From the NCBI GenBank assembly GCA_023433705.1, contig JAEYUC010000057.1, positions 34,359 to 98,358 on the forward strand: 64,000 nucleotides of DNA, read 5' to 3'. The notes under the pieces are model-generated. The model made no database searches. It saw only the letters and a program-made list of their open reading frames with translations, and was not told where the DNA came from. Source of the stretch: Pseudomonadota bacterium (GTDB lineage: Bacteria; Pseudomonadota; Gammaproteobacteria; Steroidobacterales; Steroidobacteraceae). A program made the translations under genes and the position numbers. Of this stretch, positions 49,227 through 57,933 are shown piece by piece; positions within the stretch are counted from its first letter, which is position 1, and each line of letters begins with the position of its first letter.

Positions 49227-51680
49227 ATGGAACCCTCACTCTCACTGGATCCGAACATCACCCTGCGCAGCACGCAAGGTGAGGCGCGCTTCGGCGCGCG
49301 CGTCGCGATCGATCCGGCGAGTGGCGAGATGCACGCCGACCTCGGGGAATCCCCGGTCCTGCCCGACGCGCCGCCGGCATCGCTGCGGGCCGTGTCCGGT
49401 CGATGGCTGCTCGATGCCGCGCCCGAGGCACGCATCGGCGTCAACGGCGTCGCGGTCGGCGGCGCACGCATCATCGTCGCGGGCGACGTGGTCACGATCG
49501 CGGGCTCGCAGCTGCTGGTCGAGGAGGCGACTCCGCTTTCGCTCGCGCTGCGGCGCTTCGAGCTCGAAGGCACCGAGACGCTGCCGCCCGTGGGCGACAG
49601 CGTGCAGACCCTCGTGCCGCTCGGCGAAGACGTGGCCATCGACATGGGCGAGGTGCCCGAGATCGACGGCGCAGCGCGGCCGCGCGCGCGGCGCGAGCCG
49701 CTCGGCGTCTGGCACTACGTCGCCGGCGGCGTGGGCCTGCTACTCGTCGGCATCCTCGTGTTCTTCCTGATGCTCGAGACGGTCACGGTCGACCTCAAGC
49801 CCGCGGACGCGCGCGTCAGCGCCGTCGACACGTTCTCGTGGCAGTCGGCTTCGAGCGTGTTCGTGTTCCCGGGCGAACACCGGTTGCGCGCGAGCCGCGA
49901 AGGATTCGCGCCGGCCGAGGTGAGCGTGACCGTGGAGCGCGGCACTCCGGCGCACACGCTGATGCACCTGGTCAAACTACCCGGCAAGCTCGTGGTCGAC
50001 ACCGGCGGCGTGAAGGCGCGCATCTCGGCCGACGGAGCGCCGGTCGGCGAGGTGCCAGGCACCGTGGATGTCCCGGCCGGCGAACGCACGATCACGATCA
50101 AGGCGCCGCGGTATCTCGAACACGTGCAGCGCGTGGTGATCGCCGGCGGCGGCGAGAAGCAGGATCTCAAGGTAGCGATGAAGCCGAACTTCGGCGTCGT
50201 GGACGTCTCGTCCGTACCGGCCGGCGCGACGATCGAAGTCGACGGGAAGCCCGCGGGCGTGACGCCCGCGAAAGTCGAGATGGATGCGGGCATGCGCCGC
50301 GTGCAGATTTCCGCGCCCGGGCTGCGGCCGTGGGTGTCGAGTGTCGCGGTTGCCGCGGGCAAGGCCTCTTCGATCGGACCCGTCGAACTCGGCGCGGCCG
50401 ACGCGCGTGTCACGGTGCGCTCGGTGCCGTCGGGCGCGCAGGTCACGACCGGCGGAATCTTCCGCGGCGTGACGCCCGTGACGATCGAGCTGTCGCCCGG
50501 CGTCACGCACCAGGTGACGATCGCGCGCGCGGGATACGCGCCGTGGACTCGCGAGGTATTCGCGGAGCCCGACAAGGAATCCACGCTCGATGCGCGGCTG
50601 TCCGCGCTGCTCGTCGAGGTCCGCATCCAGGGCGAACCCGCCGATGCCGAGGTGTTCCTGAACGGCGAGTCGCGCGGCAAGGCGCCGGTCACCGTGGCGT
50701 TGCCGGCCAGTCGCCACAAACTCGAAGTGCGCCGCCAGGGTTACGACCCGTACTCGGCAGACCTCGTGCTCGCGCCCGGCATCGGCCGCACGATCAACTA
50801 CAAGCTGGTCGATCCGAAGGACATCGTCGGCAACTCGCCGGCGCGTCTCACGACCAAGTCGGGCATCCGCCTCATCATCGTTCCGGGCGGCGATTTCACC
50901 GCGGGCACCGATCGACGCGAACAGGGCCGGCGGCCGAACGAGGGCAGTCACAAGGTAACGTTGCTGCGGCCGTTCTACATGGGCGAGCGCGAAGTGACGA
51001 ACGCGCAGTTCCGCCAGTTCCGGCCCACCCACAATTCCGGTTCCATCGGCAATCATTCGCTCGATCTCGAAAAACAGGCCGTCACGCGCGTGACCTGGGA
51101 CGACGCCGCGGAATTCTGCAACTGGTTGTCGGCCCAGGAAGGCCTGCCGCCCGCCTACCAGCCGCGTGATGGCGGAGGATTCCAGCTCATCGTGCCGGTC
51201 AGCAATGGCTATCGCCTGCCCACCGAAGCGGAGTGGGAATTCGTGGCGCGCGCGGCCAGCACCAACAAGCCGCTCAAGTATCCCTGGGGCAAGGATCTGC
51301 CGGTGGTGTCCGGCACCGCGAACATCGGCGGTGCCGAGGCGATGGAGTTGCTTGGTCCCGTCGTGCTCTCGGAGCACACGGACGAGTTCCCGACCGTGGC
51401 GGCGCCCGCGCTGTTCGCGCCGAATGCACTGGGCTTCTACGATTTCGCCGGCAACGTCTCCGAGTGGGTCAACGATCGTTACCTCTCCTACGTGCCATCG
51501 ACCCACCTGACGGATCCGCTCGGCCCCGACGACGGCAAGTTCCACACGATTCGCGGTTCGAGCTGGCGGACCACCGCCGCGACGGAGCTGCGTTTCCCCT
51601 GGCGAGAAAGCGCGAACGGAGCCACCGACTACATCGGCTTCCGCGTCGCGCGTTACGTGGCGCCCAACGCGCCGCAGTAG
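49227..51680 (+). CDS. FHA-like, transmembrane, PEGA-repeat and SUMF1-domain protein
   Basis: This 817-residue protein has a cytoplasmic FHA-like fold (about 10-100, GVNGVAVGGARIIVAGDVV), one helix (163-183) and five PEGA-type beta repeats of about 70 residues (185-527). A C-terminal formylglycine-enzyme/SUMF1 domain follows (about 546-812: GEREVTNAQF, YRLPTEAEWEFVARA, GNVSEWVNDR, IGFRVAR). The cysteine pair of true formylglycine-generating enzymes is absent from the RGSSWRTT region, so a binding rather than catalytic role is likely. It lies 12 bases after the kinase gene. Confidence 0.86.
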   Translation: MEPSLSLDPNITLRSTQGEARFGARVAIDPASGEMHADLGESPVLPDAPPASLRAVSGRWLLDAAPEARIGVNGVAVGGARIIVAGDVVTIAGSQLLVEEATPLSLALRRFELEGTETLPPVGDSVQTLVPLGEDVAIDMGEVPEIDGAARPRARREPLGVWHYVAGGVGLLLVGILVFFLMLETVTVDLKPADARVSAVDTFSWQSASSVFVFPGEHRLRASREGFAPAEVSVTVERGTPAHTLMHLVKLPGKLVVDTGGVKARISADGAPVGEVPGTVDVPAGERTITIKAPRYLEHVQRVVIAGGGEKQDLKVAMKPNFGVVDVSSVPAGATIEVDGKPAGVTPAKVEMDAGMRRVQISAPGLRPWVSSVAVAAGKASSIGPVELGAADARVTVRSVPSGAQVTTGGIFRGVTPVTIELSPGVTHQVTIARAGYAPWTREVFAEPDKESTLDARLSALLVEVRIQGEPADAEVFLNGESRGKAPVTVALPASRHKLEVRRQGYDPYSADLVLAPGIGRTINYKLVDPKDIVGNSPARLTTKSGIRLIIVPGGDFTAGTDRREQGRRPNEGSHKVTLLRPFYMGEREVTNAQFRQFRPTHNSGSIGNHSLDLEKQAVTRVTWDDAAEFCNWLSAQEGLPPAYQPRDGGGFQLIVPVSNGYRLPTEAEWEFVARAASTNKPLKYPWGKDLPVVSGTANIGGAEAMELLGPVVLSEHTDEFPTVAAPALFAPNALGFYDFAGNVSEWVNDRYLSYVPSTHLTDPLGPDDGKFHTIRGSSWRTTAATELRFPWRESANGATDYIGFRVARYVAPNAPQ

Positions 51681-51689
51681 GTAGACACG

Positions 51690-52073
51690 ATGATTCGAAA
51701 TCTCCTGTTCAGCCTGTTCGCGATCACGCTGGCGACCATCGCCGCGATGGCCGCGACGACGTTCGTGATCAATACGCCGGTGCGCAGCGGCCTGCCGATC
51801 GCCCTGAGCACCACGGCGAGCGACGATCCGCAGGCGCCGTCGGCGGCGCCCCCGGCGAATCTTGCCCAGTCGAACGAGCAGGGCGCCTCCACGCCCGAAC
51901 CCGCGCAACAGGGCGCACCCGACAAGTCCGCGCCGCCCGCCGAGGGCACGGCCACGCCGGAAGGCGAGGAAGAACCGGACAAGGATCCATACGAAGGCCT
52001 CTCGACCGAGGAACTGCCGCCGGACCTGCAGTACAGCGCGGACTCTAGCGTGAGCTTCCCCACGAACATCTAG
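51690..52073 (+). CDS. Small single-pass membrane protein
   Basis: The 127-residue protein has one N-terminal helix (LLFSLFAITLATIAAMAATTFV) and an acidic, Pro/Ala/Glu-rich tail ending in a short ordered-looking segment (STEELPPDLQYSADSSVSF). No family recognised. It is placed between the PEGA/SUMF1 and Hsp70-like/FHA genes with 9-base gaps, so it is probably a small subunit or linker of the same complex. Confidence 0.7.
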   Translation: MIRNLLFSLFAITLATIAAMAATTFVINTPVRSGLPIALSTTASDDPQAPSAAPPANLAQSNEQGASTPEPAQQGAPDKSAPPAEGTATPEGEEEPDKDPYEGLSTEELPPDLQYSADSSVSFPTNI

Positions 52074-52082
52074 CTACCGAAC

Positions 52083-53453
52083 ATGTACGGACTGCACTTC
52101 GACCACCACATGCTGGCCATCGCGCGCGATGGAGATCTCGTCGCGCACGAGCCGCTGGCGGTCGAGACCGGCGTGCGCGAGCCGCGCTTCGGGCGCGCGG
52201 CGCTCGCCGCGGCACGCGGCCGTCCGGACGAAGTTTCTCTCGGCCATTGGCGCGAGCTCGGCCGCGACGAGGATGCCGCGCGCCACGTCGCCGTCGAGGT
52301 GCTCGCGCACCTGCGTGCGCTCGGCGTGAGCGACCGCATCGACGCGGTCGTCGCCGTGCCCGCCGGACTCGATGCCTCCGCGCTCTCGAGCCTGCGCGGC
52401 GCGCTCAGCGCGGCCGGCGTCGACGCGCGCGATTTCGTCGACGCGGCGACACTCACCGCGGCCGCCGTGGCGGATCGTAGCCAGTACGTGGTGCTCCAGG
52501 CCGGCTGGCGTTCGGCGACCGCGACGCGCGTGGCGGGCGGCCCCGAGTGTTCGTTCGAGGAATCCTTCAAGAGCGAGCGGGCCAACCTGCTCGACGTCTA
52601 CGACCAGTGGCTGCAGACCGTGGCCGCGATCATGGTCAAGAACACGCGTTTCGATCCGTTGCTGACGCTCGACGTGGAGCAGCGGCTGTTCGCGGACCTG
52701 CCGGCATTCGTCGCGCAGGCCGCCGTGCACGGCAAGGTCGAGGCGGCGGTCGAAGCCGACGGATCCAGATTCGCGGTGGAAGTCGAAGCGCAGCAGTTCG
52801 CCGACGCCGCCGTGGCGTTTTTCCGCGAGCTCGCGCGACTGGCGCGTTCCGCGCGCATCGCGGGACAGAGCGCGGCGTTGATACTGCCGGACGAGGCGCG
52901 GCGCTGGCCGGGCTTCCTCGCGCGGCTACTCGAGTCCGAGCAGGAAGGTCTCGTGATCGTGCCGCCCGGCCTCGCCGCGGTGGCCGCGTCGCTGCAGGCG
53001 GCCGACCCGAATGTGGGACCGCGCCTGCGGCGCCAGGTCGCGCGCATCGCGGATCACAGGCTCTCCGGCGACGTCGAATACCTCGCGCCGCCGACCCCGT
53101 CGGCGGGACGCGCGCTGCCCGTCACGCACATCCTGTTCGGAGGCGACTCGCGGCGCTTTCCGGATCTCGGCCTCGTCATCGGCACCGAGGACATCGACAA
53201 CGAGCCGCGCATCGTGCTGCCGCGCGCCGCGGCCGGCGTGTCGCGCCGGCATTGTTCGCTGCGGCGTGAAGGCGAACGCACCGTACTGATCGATCACAGC
53301 CGTCACGGCACCTGGGTCAATGGCGCGCGCGTGCGCGAACGGACCACGGTGCGCCCCGGCGATCGCGTGCGTGTCGGCACGCCCGGCGTGGAATTCACGC
53401 TGATTTCCGCGGCGGCCTTCGCACCGCCGGCGCCGACCGGGGAGGGCGCATGA
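52083..53453 (+). CDS. Hsp70-like (degenerate) domain fused to FHA domain
   Basis: The 456-residue protein is cytoplasmic. Residues about 1-340 follow the Hsp70/actin order: an opening YGLHFDHHMLAIARDG where Hsp70 has IGIDLGTTNS, then AVVAVPAGLDASALSSLRGALSAAGV where Hsp70 has VPAYF...AAxxAGL. The phosphate-1 and phosphate-2 Asp/Gly residues are missing, so ATP hydrolysis is doubtful. Residues about 355-440 are an FHA domain (IGTEDIDNEPRIVL, VSRRHCSL, HGTWVNG). The Hsp70 link is inferred from motif order only. Its end overlaps the first VWA gene by four bases. Confidence 0.72.
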   Translation: MYGLHFDHHMLAIARDGDLVAHEPLAVETGVREPRFGRAALAAARGRPDEVSLGHWRELGRDEDAARHVAVEVLAHLRALGVSDRIDAVVAVPAGLDASALSSLRGALSAAGVDARDFVDAATLTAAAVADRSQYVVLQAGWRSATATRVAGGPECSFEESFKSERANLLDVYDQWLQTVAAIMVKNTRFDPLLTLDVEQRLFADLPAFVAQAAVHGKVEAAVEADGSRFAVEVEAQQFADAAVAFFRELARLARSARIAGQSAALILPDEARRWPGFLARLLESEQEGLVIVPPGLAAVAASLQAADPNVGPRLRRQVARIADHRLSGDVEYLAPPTPSAGRALPVTHILFGGDSRRFPDLGLVIGTEDIDNEPRIVLPRAAAGVSRRHCSLRREGERTVLIDHSRHGTWVNGARVRERTTVRPGDRVRVGTPGVEFTLISAAAFAPPAPTGEGA

Positions 53454-54547
53454 GAAAGAAGCGCCGCGCCTTCGAGGTCTTCACGCTGTCATTCCTCGAC
53501 TGCATCTGCTGCGGCTTCGGCGCGGTGGTGTTGTTCTACACGATCGTGCAGGCGCAAGCCGGCGCGCAGGAGATCCTGCGCATCGATCAGCTCACCGGCG
53601 AGGTGCGCAAGCTCGAGGAAGAAGTGAAGGAGGGCACGAAGAACCTCGTGCTCCTGCGCAACACGCTCGAGAAGACCGACGAAGACGCCGCGGAGGCGAA
53701 GGCGCGCGCGCTGCGCGTCGCGGCCGAGCTCAAGCAGCGGCGCGAGGAAATCCCGACGCTGGATGTCGACAGCGTCGCGCGCCGCGAGCACATCAACAAA
53801 CTCATGGCCGACATCAAGTCGCTCCAGGAGGGCATCAAGCGGCTCGAGGGCGGCGCGCTCGACAAGGGACCCGCGGGCTCACGCGTGAAGGCTTTCCGCG
53901 GGCGCGGCGACCGGCGCTACATCAGCTCGCTCAAGATGAAGGGCAAACGCATCATGGTGCTGCTCGACACCTCGGCCAGCATGATGGACGAGGACGTCGC
54001 GAAGATCCTGCGCCTGCGAAACCAGCCGGAGGCCATGCGCCGCTCGGCGCTCAAGTGGCGCCGTGCGCTCGACATGGTCGAGTGGCTGAGCGCGCAGCTC
54101 CCCGACAACAGCGAATTCCAGGTGTACGGCTTCAACACGAAGGCGAAGGCGGTGCTCGCCGACACGCAGGGCAAGTGGCTCTCGTCGAGCGACCCGCGCG
54201 TCATCAACAACGTGCTCACGGCCGCGCGCCAGATCACGCCTTCGGACGGCACCAGTCTCGTCAATGCATTCATCGCGCTCCGCACCATCCAGCCGCAGCC
54301 CGACCAGATCGTCCTGATCACCGACGGCCTGCCGACGCAGGGTTCGGTGCCGCCGTCGCGCAAGTTCATCAAGGCCTCCGATCGCGAAAAGCTGTTCAAC
54401 GACGCGATGAAGACGATGACGCGCGATCTGCCGATCGACGTCGTGTTGCTGCCGATGAAGGGCGACCTGCCCGCCGCGAATGCCTACTGGCAGCTCGCGC
54501 GGCGCACGGGCGGTTCCTACGTAGTTCCCTCGCGCGACTGGCCGTAG
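53450..54547 (+). CDS. Membrane-anchored VWA-domain protein 1
   Basis: The 365-residue protein has a basic N-terminus and the anchor FEVFTLSFLDCICCGFGA (8-25) running into a membrane helix. A coiled coil (about 45-135) and a von Willebrand A domain (about 165-355) follow. The MIDAS metal motif DTSAS is at 173-177, with TDGLP later. The orientation, short cytosolic end then helix then coil, recalls MotB/ExbD-type proteins. The next gene is a paralogue with the same anchor. ATG overlaps the FHA gene stop (ATGA). Confidence 0.87.
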   Translation: MRKKRRAFEVFTLSFLDCICCGFGAVVLFYTIVQAQAGAQEILRIDQLTGEVRKLEEEVKEGTKNLVLLRNTLEKTDEDAAEAKARALRVAAELKQRREEIPTLDVDSVARREHINKLMADIKSLQEGIKRLEGGALDKGPAGSRVKAFRGRGDRRYISSLKMKGKRIMVLLDTSASMMDEDVAKILRLRNQPEAMRRSALKWRRALDMVEWLSAQLPDNSEFQVYGFNTKAKAVLADTQGKWLSSSDPRVINNVLTAARQITPSDGTSLVNAFIALRTIQPQPDQIVLITDGLPTQGSVPPSRKFIKASDREKLFNDAMKTMTRDLPIDVVLLPMKGDLPAANAYWQLARRTGGSYVVPSRDWP

Positions 54548-54560
54548 TCAGGAGAAACCG

Positions 54561-55610
54561 ATGGCCCTGGGCAAGCGCCGCGAATTCGAAGTCTTCACGC
54601 TGTCGTTCCTCGACTGCATCTGCTGCGGCTTCGGCGCGATCATCCTGCTGCTGGTGCTGACCGACGTCGGACAGCCCATCGTGATAGAGCGCAGCGAGAA
54701 AGACCTCAAGGGCCAGATCGATGCCCTGCAGCGCCAGCTCTTCGAGCTGCGCGGCGAGACCGACATCCTCAACCGCGAACTGCAGGGCCGCGTCAAGGTG
54801 CGCGACGACGCGCAGGCGCGCGCCGCCGCCATGGCCGTCGATCTCAACAAGATCCGCGGCGAGTTCAAGGCGAGCAAGGGCGAGTCGACGGTCACCAACA
54901 TCGTCGAGACCGAACTCGTGGCCGCGCACCAGACGCTCACCGCCGAGATGCAGCGCCTGCTCAAGAACGCGCCGAAGAAGATAGACACCGTCATGCAGGT
55001 CGGCGGCATCCCGGTGGACAGCGAATACATCATCTTCGTGATCGACACGTCGGGCAGCATGCAGGCCGACAACTGGGAGAACGCCCAGGTCGTGATGAAG
55101 GAGATCCTGGACATCTATCCCACGGTCAAGGGCCTGCAGATCCTCGACGACGAGGGCAAGCCGATGTTCCCGAGCACGCGCGGCCAATGGCTGCAGGACA
55201 CGCCCTCGCAGCGCGCGCGCATCCTCTCGACGATGGTGAACTGGAAGCCGTTCAGCAATTCCAGCCCGGTCGAGGGCATCGGCGCCGCCGTGCAGTATTG
55301 GTGGGCGGCTGACAAGAAAATCAGCGTTTATGTCATCGGCGACGACTACACCGGCGCCTCGAACGAAGCCGCGCTGGCGGCGGTGCGCAAATACAACCCG
55401 CTCGACCGCCAGGGCCGCCGGCGCATCCGCATCCATGCCATCGGCATGCCCGCGGGCGCGAGCTCCCCGCCGTTTATTAACGCCCGCTTTGCTGCTTTAA
55501 TGCGTGCCATGTGCGACGAGAACGAAGGCACCTTCGTCGGTCTCACCATCGGCGGACCGAGTTGCGCGATCAAGATCGACGTGCTCGGCCAGCCCCGTTG
55601 TGTCGGTTAG
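54561..55610 (+). CDS. Membrane-anchored VWA-domain protein 2
   Basis: This 349-residue paralogue of the previous protein shares the anchor FEVFTLSFLDCICCGFGA (9-26), nearly identical also at DNA level. It then has a coiled coil (about 40-105) and a VWA domain with MIDAS DTSGS at 162-166. The VWA part is clearly diverged from that of VWA1 (a different loop set, with Trp-rich GQWLQ and VQYWWAADKK). An AGGAG ribosome site precedes the start. The pair probably forms a heteromeric membrane unit. Confidence 0.87.
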   Translation: MALGKRREFEVFTLSFLDCICCGFGAIILLLVLTDVGQPIVIERSEKDLKGQIDALQRQLFELRGETDILNRELQGRVKVRDDAQARAAAMAVDLNKIRGEFKASKGESTVTNIVETELVAAHQTLTAEMQRLLKNAPKKIDTVMQVGGIPVDSEYIIFVIDTSGSMQADNWENAQVVMKEILDIYPTVKGLQILDDEGKPMFPSTRGQWLQDTPSQRARILSTMVNWKPFSNSSPVEGIGAAVQYWWAADKKISVYVIGDDYTGASNEAALAAVRKYNPLDRQGRRRIRIHAIGMPAGASSPPFINARFAALMRAMCDENEGTFVGLTIGGPSCAIKIDVLGQPRCVG

Positions 55611-55644
55611 TCAGCCACCTCGCGCCAAGAGCCAGGTTCCAACA

Positions 55645-56502
55645 ATGCACCCGCGCCGCCACCACTTACTAACTACTTCACTGGCGGCATGTGTTCTGCT
55701 GTTCGCCGGTTGCATGAAGGTCGCCGTCAGGCCCGAGGGCGAACTGCCCAAGGCGCTGGTCGTCCCGGCGCCCTCGAAGGTCGGCGTCGTCGTCTCGAAC
55801 GAGATGGCCAACTACACCCACAAGGAATCGCGTGCGAGCGTCGACTACGAGGCCGAGCTCGGCCCCGCGCACAAGCACATGGTGCAGCAGGTGTTCGAGC
55901 AGGCGTTCACCGAAGCGCAGATGTTCGACAGCGTCGACGAGGCGCGCCTCGCGCCCGGCCTGAACGCGATCTTCGAACCGCGCATCGAGCAGTTCTCGTT
56001 CGCGATGGCCAAGGAGACCGGCGGCGTGTACTGCGCGGTCACCATCCGCTACCAGATCCAGATCTACGCGCCGAGCGGCGAACACATCGATACGCTGACG
56101 CTCACCGGTTACGGCAGCGGGCCGGCGCCGCAGATCGGCAATGGCGAAGAAGAGCTCAGCATGGCGGGCTACGCCGCGATGCGCGATGCGGCCGCCAAGT
56201 TCCTGACGCAGTTCAACTCGCTGGAAGTGGCGAAGCCGCTGCTCGCGTCGCAGGCGCTGAAGCCAAAGGCCGCCCCCGCGCCGGGATCGCCCGAAGAGGC
56301 GGCCGCGGCGGCCGAGACCTCGATCGAAATGGTGCCGATCAACGATCCTCCGGTCGTGCAGTCGCCGAAGTCGTCCGAGCCGGTGCCTACTCCGGTTTCG
56401 ATTCCGCCGGCGGCTCCGGCTCCTGAGCCGGAGGAGACTCCGCCTCCTTCTCCTGAGCAGGCTTCTCCGCAGCTTCCGGCGCAGGCTGCGACTGCGCCCT
56501 GA
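55645..56502 (+). CDS. Lipoprotein closing the kinase/VWA cluster
   Basis: The 285-residue lipoprotein (CVLLFAGC, Cys near 23) has an alpha/beta domain (about 40-195: SKVGVVVSNEMANYT, HMVQQVFEQAFTEAQMFDSV, YQIQIYAPSGEHIDTLTLTG) recalling lipoproteins that help build envelope machines. A Pro/Ala/Glu-rich tail follows. The last 116 bases are also coding on the other strand for the tail of the convergent TonB-C protein. It follows VWA2 by 34 bases. Confidence 0.75.
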   Translation: MHPRRHHLLTTSLAACVLLFAGCMKVAVRPEGELPKALVVPAPSKVGVVVSNEMANYTHKESRASVDYEAELGPAHKHMVQQVFEQAFTEAQMFDSVDEARLAPGLNAIFEPRIEQFSFAMAKETGGVYCAVTIRYQIQIYAPSGEHIDTLTLTGYGSGPAPQIGNGEEELSMAGYAAMRDAAAKFLTQFNSLEVAKPLLASQALKPKAAPAPGSPEEAAAAAETSIEMVPINDPPVVQSPKSSEPVPTPVSIPPAAPAPEPEETPPPSPEQASPQLPAQAATAP

Positions 56503-57820
56503 CCATCACGCGCTCGTTGAACACCACGTTCGGCGTGGCAACCGCGGCGCCGTTCTCGATGCGAGGCGCATAACGCGAACGCTTCATCGAATTGATCGAA
56601 TTGCGCACGATCGAGTCCGGCACGTCGGTGGTCGGTGAGGTGACCTCGTCGACGCGCCCGTCGCGATCCACCGTGAAGTGCAGTTCCACGACCTTCACGA
56701 CCGATTCGGCGGGATCGAGCTGCGAGCGATCGACGCTGCTGACCGACGGCCGATAGGCGAGCACGCGCGGAGCTTCCAGATACTTCGTGTCGCCGGCCGC
56801 CGAGAACGCCTCCCACGCGGCGCCATAGGTCTCGTACGCGCGGCGTGTCACGTTCGTCACGAGATACCAGTCCGCGAGATCCGACAACACCTCGCCGCGC
56901 AGCTTCTGGTCGACCGGCGAGTTGGCCTCGATGATGGCGAGCGCGGTAGTCAGGGAGCTCTCGCCGCGCTTCTGGGGAGTACCTTCCGGAATCACGGCGG
57001 CGCCGGAGCCCCCGGAGTTGAACGTCGAGCCGGTGTCGGCTCCTTCGACTCCGTAGAAGAGCTCCAGCCGGTACGCGCGCGCGATGCCGCGCAGCGGTGC
57101 GACCCGCCGCAGGTCGTCCGGCGGGGCGTGGCGCGTGAGGATGCTCAGGGAACGGTCGTACGCATTGCGCTCGCTCGTGAAACGCCGGTCGTACTCGTAC
57201 CAGCGCGCGAGCTTGTCGAGCCGGTCGAGCAGCTTGATCGAGTTGCGCCCGTAGGCGGCTTCCTCGACGCGCAGCGCGTACGTCGCTTCCTTTTCGGCCT
57301 CGAGGTAACGCCCGGTGGACAGATAGGCGTCGATCAGCGGGTCGATGAACTCCACCTGCCCGATGTTGTAGAGGCCGTCGTTGTTGCGCGAAAGGTCGGC
57401 CGCCCGTTTGAGCGCGACGACCGCGGACTCCGGATCGTTGGCGCCGAGGAAGGAAATACCGAGGCCGTGGAGCGGGCGGATCTGCTGCTTGTCGTTGAGG
57501 GTCGACTTCGCCTGCAGGATGCGCAGCGACCGCTGGTAGTTCTCGATGGCGGCCGGGTAGTTGCCCAGCTTGTAGTAGACGGTGGCGAGATTCGCGAGCG
57601 GGGTGGACAGCGGTAGTTCATCCGGCCCGTACTGCTCCTCGGTGAGCTGCACCAGGCGTTCGGCCAGGGGCTGTGCCTCGGCGTACTGTCGTGAGTCGAA
57701 CTGCGCCCGGAAATCCTTGTAGACCGCGATGCGCTCGGAATCGGAAACGGCGAAGGCCGGCCCTATCAAGCCGGCGGCGACGGCGGCCGCGAGCCAACCG
57801 AATATCTTGCGTGGCGACAT
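56387..57820 (-). CDS. Periplasmic TPR protein with TonB-C-like domain
   Basis: The 477-residue protein has a signal peptide (MSPRKIFGWLAAAVAAGLIG, then PAFA), TPR-type helical repeats (about 30-260) and a TonB C-terminal-like domain (about 365-440: VVELHFTVDRDGRVDEVTS, NSMKRSRYAPRIENG). A low-complexity Glu/Pro/Ala tail closes it. It lacks the N-terminal membrane anchor of real TonB. It is convergent with and overlaps the last cluster gene. Confidence 0.83.
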   Translation of the reverse strand: MSPRKIFGWLAAAVAAGLIGPAFAVSDSERIAVYKDFRAQFDSRQYAEAQPLAERLVQLTEEQYGPDELPLSTPLANLATVYYKLGNYPAAIENYQRSLRILQAKSTLNDKQQIRPLHGLGISFLGANDPESAVVALKRAADLSRNNDGLYNIGQVEFIDPLIDAYLSTGRYLEAEKEATYALRVEEAAYGRNSIKLLDRLDKLARWYEYDRRFTSERNAYDRSLSILTRHAPPDDLRRVAPLRGIARAYRLELFYGVEGADTGSTFNSGGSGAAVIPEGTPQKRGESSLTTALAIIEANSPVDQKLRGEVLSDLADWYLVTNVTRRAYETYGAAWEAFSAAGDTKYLEAPRVLAYRPSVSSVDRSQLDPAESVVKVVELHFTVDRDGRVDEVTSPTTDVPDSIVRNSINSMKRSRYAPRIENGAAVATPNVVFNERVMVRAQSQPAPEAAEKPAQEKEAESPPAQEPEPPAESKPE

Positions 57821-57933
57821 GAACAGCGACTCTACCGCTTTTCAAACTCCAGTGGAGTGGGACGCAGGGCGCGTTGCCCTCCTACAGATCGCCGTTTCAA
57901 ATCTGCGATATTTCCCCGCTACCAGGAGGCCGA

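Noticed and set aside
43847..56502. Kinase/FHA cluster as a type VI secretion regulatory (PpkA/Fha) locus
   Set aside because: No tss structural genes (sheath, baseplate, IcmF, ClpV) or phosphatase are present.
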